NCBI GenBank assembly: GCA_002790635.1
Contig: PFVN01000085.1
Location: forward strand, 8,713 to 19,285
DNA from: Candidatus Moranbacteria bacterium CG_4_9_14_3_um_filter_42_9
GTDB lineage: Bacteria > Patescibacteriota > Minisyncoccia > Moranbacterales > UBA2206
Length of the DNA: 10,573 nt
Direction of reading: 5' to 3'
This document shows, piece after piece, positions 6,583 through 10,573 of this stretch. How positions within the stretch are numbered: the stretch's first letter is position 1; each line of letters begins with the position of its first letter. The position numbers were made by a program, and so were the translations under genes. Under the pieces are notes generated by a model. That model had not been told where the DNA came from. It saw nothing but the letters and a program-made list of their open reading frames with translations, and did no database searches.

Positions 6583-7713
6583 TTAAATTCCCAGCTCCCT
6601 TATTCTTTTTGACAAAAGTTCTCCGGCTTCGGGCAAACTGCCGGTGGCCAGAGTTATTTCCAAAATATTCCGTTTTATTTGGCCATCCAAAAGCGTGTGA
6701 ATTTTTTCCAAAATTTCCGGGGACGCGCTTTTGAGAAGAGCGACAGAGTCTTCTGGAGAGGTGTTATGCAGAGACATAAAAATCTTTCCATCGCTATAAT
6801 TTTCCTGAAGCTTATCCAGGACAAAAGGCACATCTTGAGGAGTGGCCCGGCTTTGGACAAAATCTTCTACTGTCAATTCCATCCAGACCAGTTTAGATTT
6901 TTCATCCCAGTTTAATTTGGACATCGCCCGGCCCCAGAGCTTTAAAATATGCAACGGCTGGGTCTTGTAGAGCCAGCGCACGATCAGTTGCTGATCCGCC
7001 CCTTTTTCCATAAGGTAGGCCGCCTTGGCTAGCGCTTTAGGCGTGGTATTTTTCTTTTGGAAGCTGTCAGTGGCGCTGATAATTCCGGTCAAAAGGCACT
7101 CAGCGATGGTTTTGTCCATAATTTCCGGGCCGCTTTGCTCCAGGAGATTACTGGAAATTTCACTGCAGGAAGAAGCAGTAACATCAACTAAATTAATCTG
7201 TCCGAAATTATCATTATTACTACGGTAATCAACATTCACAACCGGAACTTCAAAAAACAGATCCGGATTAGCTTCATAAAGCTTTCCCAATTTTTCCAAA
7301 TCGGGACTATCAATGACAATAATCAGATCATACTGGAACTTAGCCAAGATAAAAGAAAAGTCTCTCGGATCGAGAGACCCCTTTTCCGGAGTCAGGTAGA
7401 TGTTATATTTATTTTCTTTTACTTCCGTTTTCAGATCAATAATTTTGTTGCGGGTGGTATCAAAGGACAAGACAAAGGCGCGGGCTCCGGAAATATCATT
7501 TAATATCCGCTCCGGCTTGGGCAGATAAGAATATTTGTCGGAAAGATGGTTGGAAAAAGCAATGGTCGGCAAGAGACCTTTTTTCTCCAGAAAAAAATAA
7601 AAAGCCCAGGCGGATCCGACCGCGTCACCAGTCGGATTTTCCGGGATAAGAATAAGGACTTCCCGGGATTTTTCCAAAAAAAGCTTAAATTGTTCGCTGG
7701 GGCCCAGGCTCAT
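6583..7713 (-). CDS. DHH-family phosphoesterase-like protein (NrnA-type) with degenerate active site
   Basis: A 376-aa protein with the layout of NrnA-type DHH/DHHA1 phosphoesterases, which degrade nanoRNA or pAp or cleave cyclic dinucleotides using Mn2+. The DHH domain is about 1-225. DHHA1-like sequence follows, but the usual GGGH-type RNA-binding motif is not evident. Motif I reads PENPTGDAVGS (24-34), where the family has HxxPDGDAxGS, so His and the first Asp are lost. Motif II is VIDSPD with D135. Motif III reads VNVDYRSNNDNFG, so the signature DHH is DYR (162-164). Motif IV reads TGIISATDSF (209-218) where TGIxxDTGxF is expected. Only D30, D135 and D162 of the metal ligands clearly remain. 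The fold is confidently this family; activity is doubtful. The gene is monocistronic, with its own terminator, and lies upstream of the tandem ATPase gene. Confidence 0.8.
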   Translation of the reverse strand: MSLGPSEQFKLFLEKSREVLILIPENPTGDAVGSAWAFYFFLEKKGLLPTIAFSNHLSDKYSYLPKPERILNDISGARAFVLSFDTTRNKIIDLKTEVKENKYNIYLTPEKGSLDPRDFSFILAKFQYDLIIVIDSPDLEKLGKLYEANPDLFFEVPVVNVDYRSNNDNFGQINLVDVTASSCSEISSNLLEQSGPEIMDKTIAECLLTGIISATDSFQKKNTTPKALAKAAYLMEKGADQQLIVRWLYKTQPLHILKLWGRAMSKLNWDEKSKLVWMELTVEDFVQSRATPQDVPFVLDKLQENYSDGKIFMSLHNTSPEDSVALLKSASPEILEKIHTLLDGQIKRNILEITLATGSLPEAGELLSKRIRELGI

Positions 7714-7743
7714 AAAACATTCAGATTAGATAGATAGTATTTC

Positions 7744-7772
7744 AGACTAGCAAGGATTGTTTTGTGTGTCAA
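7744..7772 (-). promoter_or_regulatory. Candidate promoter of the DHH-like gene
   Basis: On the minus strand, a consensus -35 TTGACA (7772-7767), a 17-base spacer and a weak -10 TAGTCT (7749-7744). The leader would be about 25 nt. A better -10 word, TACTAT (7739-7734), lies too far from this -35. The intergenic region 7714-7837 is divergent, with the plus-strand promoter at 7804-7831. Confidence 0.35.
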
Positions 7773-7803
7773 TCAAGGCTCCAAGGGGCCCTGTGAGAAT
7801 ATT

Positions 7804-7831
7804 TTGACCTGTTCGCGGCATATGGTATAAT
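7804..7831 (+). promoter_or_regulatory. Strong promoter giving a probably leaderless mRNA
   Basis: -35 TTGACC (7804-7809), a 16-base spacer ending in TGG, and a perfect -10 TATAAT (7826-7831). The TG at 7823-7824 makes an extended -10. Only six bases separate the -10 from the ATG at 7838, so transcription should start at or within a base or so of the start codon. Confidence 0.8.
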
Positions 7832-7837
7832 TTAAAA

Positions 7838-8131
7838 ATGGAAAACAAGCAAAAAATTCTGAAAATTGTTCAGGATAGCCAACTCTCTCCTGATGACCAA
7901 AAAGAGTGGGAAGCGCTGGCCGAATCCGCGCCTACGGAATTTCTTGAATCAGCCGTTGTTATTCTGGAAAGTTTTCCGGAAGAAATTCAATGGTTTACGG
8001 ACGCTTATAAGAAGAAAAAAGCAGCCTTTGTCATTCTGAAAGAAGACAAGGCCAAAGGAGAAAAGCTATTGCAAGAAATTTTTCAAGAAGAAAAGGAAAA
8101 ATTGCAAGAGCTAGCCAATAAACAAGCCTAA
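7838..8131 (+). CDS. Small charged helical protein, function unknown
   Basis: I do not recognise the family. It is a 97-aa soluble protein, rich in Glu and Lys, predicted almost wholly helical. Residues 1-60 alternate acidic and hydrophobic positions (ESAVVILESFPEEIQWFTDAY). Residues 58-97 form a highly charged helix with coiled-coil character (KKKKAAFVILKEDKAKGEKL and onward). There is no signal peptide, membrane segment or cysteine. The gene directly follows a strong extended -10 promoter, with the ATG at or next to the predicted transcription start. It is followed after 9 bases by the 204-aa gene, so the two form an operon ended by the hairpin at 8773-8797. Strong expression plus small size would suit a structural or adaptor role; that is inference. 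Confidence 0.75.
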   Translation: MENKQKILKIVQDSQLSPDDQKEWEALAESAPTEFLESAVVILESFPEEIQWFTDAYKKKKAAFVILKEDKAKGEKLLQEIFQEEKEKLQELANKQA

Positions 8132-8140
8132 GCTAAAAAT

Positions 8141-8755
8141 ATGAATTTCAGAGAACAGCCAAAAGCACCTATAAAAGAAATCGAAGTGGAATCGGATGAG
8201 GAGATTCAGAAACGAATGCGACAGGAAGCCGAGCCAATAAGAAAAATCGAATTGGATCAAGAGATGGAAGCAGTAACGGAGCAGGTGAGAGTGGAAAATG
8301 AAACTATCGGAGAGGGCGTATTTTCCAAGTTGCCGGAAAATCTAAAAAAATATGCGAAAATTTTGATATTAGGCGGAACCCTTCTTTCCGGTTTAGGAAC
8401 AAGTAATGCCGAAGCCGGAGATAAATCTTTTTTCCAAAAAATGATGAAAGAAGTTGAATTTGGAGTGCTGCAGGGAGTAGGCGGAGATTTTGACAGAGAG
8501 CAACAGCGCAAAAATGCGGAAATGTGGCAAAGGCAACAATTAGAAAGTCAGGCGAACCAAATGGCGCTAAACAATGCTTGGGCGCGAGAGCAAAGGCAGG
8601 AGCAAATGAGCGATCAGAGAATCGAGGAGAGGGCCAGAGCTATCCGAGATGAAGGCAGAAGATTCGCGCAAGCGATCGCGCAGAAAGGAGCAGATCTTGA
8701 TCATGAAGAAAAGATTCATAATAGAATACTGGATGATATCAAAAAAAATTACTAA
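8141..8755 (+). CDS. Unknown protein with an internal signal-like helix and a Gln/Arg-rich helical tail
   Basis: No family is recognised. It is a 204-aa protein in three parts. Residues 1-65 are hydrophilic and strongly charged (KEIEVESDEEIQKRMRQEAE). Residues about 68-92 look like a signal peptide or membrane anchor placed inside the protein: LKKYAKILILGGTLLSGLG, then SNAEA before GDK, an AxA-type cleavage site. Residues about 95-204 are a long charged helix rich in Gln, Arg and Glu, with few hydrophobics and coiled-coil potential. No start codon later in the frame gives a normal short signal peptide, since the next Met residues either lie far upstream of the helix or beyond it. It is the second gene of the unit that starts at 7838. 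It may be a membrane-anchored protein with a cytoplasmic N-tail. Confidence 0.7.
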   Translation: MNFREQPKAPIKEIEVESDEEIQKRMRQEAEPIRKIELDQEMEAVTEQVRVENETIGEGVFSKLPENLKKYAKILILGGTLLSGLGTSNAEAGDKSFFQKMMKEVEFGVLQGVGGDFDREQQRKNAEMWQRQQLESQANQMALNNAWAREQRQEQMSDQRIEERARAIRDEGRRFAQAIAQKGADLDHEEKIHNRILDDIKKNY

Positions 8756-8772
8756 AAGTAATGCATAAAAAT

Positions 8773-8797
8773 CAGGCGAAAAAACAGCCTGTTTTTT
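8773..8797 (+). terminator. Intrinsic terminator after the 204-aa gene
   Basis: CAGGC (8773-8777), a 9-base A-rich loop, GCCTG (8787-8791), then six T. An alternative fold pairs the A-run with the T-run (AAAAAACA, GCC, TGTTTTTT). It lies 18 bases past the stop and before tsaE. Confidence 0.6.
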
Positions 8798-8813
8798 ATT
8801 CCGAAAAATTTTG

Positions 8814-8819
8814 TATACT
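8814..8819 (+). promoter_or_regulatory. Possible -10 of the tsaE promoter
   Basis: TATACT matches five of six -10 positions and lies 20 bases ahead of the tsaE ATG, just after a terminator. No good -35 is visible at 16-18 bases upstream, where the T-run of the terminator sits. The leader would be about 14 nt with no Shine-Dalgarno site. Confidence 0.35.
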
Positions 8820-8839
8820 TGGTCTAGTAAATAACCTAT

Positions 8840-9310
8840 ATGCAAAAAGTTTTTAACACCAGCAATTTTAAAGAAACTCAGGAACTGGGGAAAATTTTAG
8901 CTTCGGAAATAACTCCCGGGGCGCTTATTTGTCTTTCCGGCGATTTGGGTTCCGGCAAAACAACTTTTACGCAAGGATTATTGAAAGGATTAAATGTCAC
9001 CGGACCATTCACCAGCCCAACCTTTTTGATAATTAAAAATTATCAAAAAGAAATCCCAATTTCCAAATCCCAATTTCCAAATAAATCCAAAATTAAGAAA
9101 TATAAAATTCGAAACATTTACCATGTCGATGCGTATAGGGTGACATCAAGAGACATTTTAAACTTAGGCTGGAAGGAGATGGTTGCCGAAAAAAATAATA
9201 TAATTATAATTGAATGGGCGAACCGGATCAGAAAAATAATTCCGCGCGGAGCACTTTGGATAAAATTTGAGTGGCTGGATCAAAACAAAAGGAAAATAAC
9301 ATTCAAATAA
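8840..9310 (+). CDS. tsaE: tRNA t6A biosynthesis ATPase TsaE, with a repeat-derived insertion
   Basis: TsaE works in the cytoplasm with TsaD and TsaB to make N6-threonylcarbamoyladenosine at position 37 of tRNAs that read ANN codons; its ATPase activity resets the complex. The 156-aa protein shows Walker A GDLGSGKTT (34-42), switch-like TSPTF (58-62), HVDAYR (95-100), LGWKEM, and IIIIEWANR (121-129) with the family's conserved EW. Length is usual to slightly long. Between KNYQK (66-70) and NIYHVDAYR the family normally has only a few residues; here about 20 Lys/Ser-rich residues (71-91) are inserted, encoded by the AT-rich genomic repeat. All catalytic motifs are intact, so the protein is probably active. 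tsaD and tsaB are not in the window. Confidence 0.95.
   Translation: MQKVFNTSNFKETQELGKILASEITPGALICLSGDLGSGKTTFTQGLLKGLNVTGPFTSPTFLIIKNYQKEIPISKSQFPNKSKIKKYKIRNIYHVDAYRVTSRDILNLGWKEMVAEKNNIIIIEWANRIRKIIPRGALWIKFEWLDQNKRKITFK
9051..9112 (+). repeat. AT-rich repeat inserted in frame in tsaE
   Basis: Two exact tandem copies of AAATCCCAATTTCC (9051-9064, 9065-9078), then related words AAATAAATCC and AAAATTAAG. They encode residues 71-91 of TsaE. The same word family makes up the inverted repeats at 2976-3066 and 9314-9410. Confidence 0.7.
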
Positions 9311-9313
9311 ATC

Positions 9314-9410
9314 AAAATTCCAAAATCCCAAGGTCAAATCAAGTCTAAAATCCAAATATCAAAAAATTAAAATCTTTGAAATTTGAGCTTTGACATTTGA
9401 AATTAAAAGC
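9314..9410. repeat. Degenerate AT-rich inverted repeat between tsaE and the cyclophilin gene
   Basis: The left half carries CAAAATTCCAAAATCCCAAG and AAAATCCAAATATC. The right half (9373-9408) carries TTTGAAATTTGAG and TTGACATTTGAAATT, roughly the reverse complement. It accounts for most of the 121-base gap 9311-9431; no gene is seen there. Its right half includes the -35 of the candidate promoter for the next gene. Confidence 0.5.
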
Positions 9411-9418
9411 AAAATAAC
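9390..9418 (+). promoter_or_regulatory. Candidate promoter of the cyclophilin lipoprotein gene
   Basis: A consensus -35 TTGACA (9390-9395), a 17-base spacer and -10 AATAAC (9413-9418, four of six). The start near 9425 would leave a leader of only about 7 nt before the ATG at 9432. The -35 lies inside the repeat arm. Confidence 0.4.
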
Positions 9419-9431
9419 TACAACAAAACAT

Positions 9432-10181
9432 ATGAAGCAAGAAGCAAAAATATTATCGTGCTTAACTCTGATAATATTGTTAAGTGGTTGTTCCACAGCG
9501 AACAAACCGGAGCCGAGCCAAGATTCGGCGCAAAACCAAAGTGGCTATCTCAGGAATATGGTCGGAATAAAAAACCAAGCGGAAATAAATATAAAAGACG
9601 CCCAAGAAGCGGAGAATAAAAGATTGAAAGAAACTCTTAAGGAGGACACTAATAATAAGGCTAATAACGTCAACAATATGGACTATGTGAAAAAATACAG
9701 CGGCGCGGTGCTCAACACCAATCTTGGAAAAATAAAAATAAAATTCTATAACGAAGATTCGCCGGTCACGGTCAATAATTTTCTGAAGCTCGCCGCGGAA
9801 AAATTTTATGACGAAACAAAATTTCACCGGGTGATCAAAGGGTTTATGATCCAAGGCGGCGATCCCAATTCCAAGGATGATGACTGGACCAATGACGGGC
9901 AAGGCGGACCGGGCTATAAATTTAAAGATGAACTCAAGGGCACGGAAAAATATCTGCAAGGAACTTTGGCAATGGCTAATTCTGGACCAAATACTAATGG
10001 CAGCCAGTTTTTCATTGTGACAGCCAGTCCTGAAGCATCTCTACCTCCAAGCTATACGGTTTTCGGACAAGTGGTAACAGGCCTGGATGTCGCGCTCAAG
10101 ATTGAAAATGTAAAAACCAACGCGCAGGATCATCCATTGGAAGATGTTGTGATTCAGAGCATTGAACTTATAGCCAAATAA
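9432..10181 (+). CDS. Cyclophilin-type peptidyl-prolyl isomerase, membrane lipoprotein
   Basis: Catalyses cis-trans isomerisation of peptide bonds before proline and should act on exported proteins at the outer face of the membrane. With the ATG at 9432 the protein has 249 residues. Residues 1-20 are a lipoprotein signal ending in the lipobox LSGC (Cys20 lipidated). Residues about 21-90 are a polar, Asn/Gln/Lys/Glu-rich spacer, partly helical. The cyclophilin domain is about 90-248: FHRVIKGFMIQGGDP (131-145) with catalytic Arg133, AMANSGPNTNGSQFFI (180-195), and YTVFGQVVTGLDV (208-220). The frame extends to a TTG at 9390, but that would put 14 residues ahead of the lipoprotein signal and lies within a repeat, so 9432 is chosen. 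A weak terminator follows at 10210-10240. Confidence 0.93.
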   Translation: MKQEAKILSCLTLIILLSGCSTANKPEPSQDSAQNQSGYLRNMVGIKNQAEINIKDAQEAENKRLKETLKEDTNNKANNVNNMDYVKKYSGAVLNTNLGKIKIKFYNEDSPVTVNNFLKLAAEKFYDETKFHRVIKGFMIQGGDPNSKDDDWTNDGQGGPGYKFKDELKGTEKYLQGTLAMANSGPNTNGSQFFIVTASPEASLPPSYTVFGQVVTGLDVALKIENVKTNAQDHPLEDVVIQSIELIAK

Positions 10182-10209
10182 AGTACTCAATTATTGTAAA
10201 GTAAAAAAG

Positions 10210-10240
10210 AGCAAAAAAGCTGGTTTTTTTGTTTGCTTTT
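10210..10240 (+). terminator. Possible weak terminator after the cyclophilin gene
   Basis: AGCAAAAAA (10210-10218) can pair with TTTTTTTGTTTGCT (10224-10237) with one bulged G, followed by more T. The stem is mostly A·T. It overlaps the -35 region of the next candidate promoter. Confidence 0.4.
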
Positions 10241-10261
10241 GCGGTATTTTCAGCGTAAAAT
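10233..10261 (+). promoter_or_regulatory. Candidate promoter of the AbrB-fold regulator
   Basis: -35 TTGCTT (10233-10238), a 17-base spacer and -10 TAAAAT (10256-10261, five of six). The start, near 10268, falls on the first base of the CGTAGAY repeat block. Confidence 0.4.
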
Positions 10262-10268
10262 GAGGGTA

Positions 10269-10294
10269 CGTAGACCGGAACGTAGATGTCTACG
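10269..10294. promoter_or_regulatory. Triple CGTAGAY motif: candidate operator or leader hairpin
   Basis: CGTAGAC (10269-10275), CGTAGAT (10281-10287) and inverted GTCTACG (10288-10294). The second and third form a near-perfect palindrome, CGTAGATGTCTACG. The first and third can form a 7-bp hairpin with a 12-base loop. It lies between the promoter and the ATG of an AbrB-fold gene; such regulators often bind their own promoter. It may instead be a small dispersed repeat. Confidence 0.5.
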
Positions 10295-10307
10295 GCACTA
10301 TGATTTT

Positions 10308-10478
10308 ATGAAAAAATATTCCAACGAAAACGTGCGGAAAATCACCCAAACCGGGCGAGGCAGTCATTACGTCGTTATTTCCAAGGAAATGATGAAAGAG
10401 TTGGGATGGAAGGATAAGCAGAAAGTCAAGGTTAAGCTTTCCCGCAAACGCATTATAATCAACGATTGGAAAAAGTAA
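10308..10478 (+). CDS. AbrB/MazE-type (SpoVT-AbrB fold) DNA-binding protein
   Basis: A 56-aa protein that is essentially one swapped-hairpin domain: VRKITQTGRGSHYVVISKEM, then ELGWKDKQKVKVKLSRKRIIINDW. This matches the usual pattern of a basic first strand, a VxIPKEL-like segment, an LGW turn and a closing III strand. Such proteins are dimeric DNA binders that act as transition-state regulators or as antitoxins. The ATG at 10308 starts just before the domain; an ATG at 10260 would add a non-matching Arg-rich stretch encoded by the CGTAGAY block, so it is disfavoured. The stop is 3 bases before the next ATG, so the two genes are co-transcribed and the regulator probably controls, or is an antidote to, its neighbour. 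Confidence 0.85.
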   Translation: MKKYSNENVRKITQTGRGSHYVVISKEMMKELGWKDKQKVKVKLSRKRIIINDWKK

Positions 10479-10481
10479 AAT

Positions 10482-10573
10482 ATGGAAAGCGCTAAGCAAG
10501 GGATTATCAAGCTTGTTGAAAAATATAACAAGCTCAAGGAACAGGATAAAATAAAGGATTACAATGAAGCTCA
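10482..10573 (+). CDS. N-terminus of a probable restriction-modification protein (cut by window edge)
   Basis: Only 30 full codons are visible: MESAKQGIIKLVEKYNKLKE, then QDKIKDYNEA. A helix of the form IIKLVEKYxKL followed by YNEA is the usual opening of Eco57I-type (type IIG) methylase-nucleases and of HsdR-N-like type I restriction domains, where it precedes TRxDFIxPLFEALGW. That next motif lies outside the window, so the call is provisional. The ATG has a weak purine-rich stretch (GGAAAAAG) 7-14 bases upstream and lies 3 bases after the AbrB-fold gene stop. Confidence 0.5.
   Translation, partial: MESAKQGIIKLVEKYNKLKEQDKIKDYNEA

Noticed and set aside
9390..9431. TTG start upstream for the cyclophilin gene
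   Set aside because: It would add 14 residues ahead of a clean lipoprotein signal and lies inside an AT-rich repeat.
9480..9959. A 159-codon minus-strand frame in the cyclophilin gene
   Set aside because: It is an antisense shadow of a clearly recognised gene.
10233..10307. Upstream TTG or ATG (10260) start for the AbrB-fold gene
   Set aside because: The added Arg-rich stretch is encoded by the CGTAGAY repeat block and promoter and does not match the domain; the ATG at 10308 fits the family start.
1..10573. CRISPR arrays, tRNA genes, transposases
   Set aside because: No evenly spaced direct repeats, cloverleaf with T-loop, or transposase motif was seen. The only tandem repeat is the two-copy 14-base unit in tsaE.

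Overview
The window most likely comes from a Candidate Phyla Radiation bacterium (Patescibacteria, Parcubacteria-like). This is inferred from a combination of traits: moderate-to-low G+C, short AT-rich leaders without clear Shine-Dalgarno sites, a secreted lamin-tail-domain protein, a small bacterial PH-domain membrane protein beside ruvB, a GspE/PilB ATPase, a lipoprotein cyclophilin, and degenerate CCAAAT-rich intergenic repeats. No rRNA or ribosomal protein gene is present to fix the lineage.

Left block (1-7713) is all on the minus strand. Reading in the direction of transcription: a DHH-family phosphoesterase-like protein whose catalytic signature has decayed (DHH is DYR), with its own terminator; then a 1010-residue ATPase that fuses two complete GspE/PilB motor modules in one chain, ending at a strong symmetric terminator; then a 466-base gap; then an apparent operon of ruvB, a 70-aa two-helix membrane protein and a PH-domain membrane protein; then a 63-base three-way-junction palindrome that overlaps the GTG start of a secreted protein with two lamin-tail domains, cut by the window edge.

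The gap between the ATPase gene and ruvB is the least ordinary part. It holds a plus-strand promoter (TTGACA, 17-base spacer, extended -10), whose predicted start falls on the first bases of a 25-bp imperfect stem. Further self-complementary segments follow, and then the symmetric terminator. I propose an unrecognised structured RNA of about 300 nt here. The ruvB promoter overlaps this promoter on the opposite strand.

Right block (7738-10573) is on the plus strand. A strong promoter sits so close to the ATG of a 97-aa charged protein that its mRNA should be leaderless. A 204-aa protein of unknown function with an internal signal-like helix follows in the same unit. Next come tsaE (the ATPase for tRNA t6A modification) carrying an in-frame insertion made of the genome's AT-rich repeat, a lipoprotein cyclophilin, and an AbrB-fold regulator. 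The regulator is preceded by a triple CGTAGAY motif and lies 3 bases from the truncated N-terminus of what looks like a restriction-modification protein.

Housekeeping functions (recombination, tRNA modification, protein folding) sit next to surface and pilus-type functions and a possible defence gene at the right edge. No tRNA, rRNA, CRISPR array or transposase was seen.
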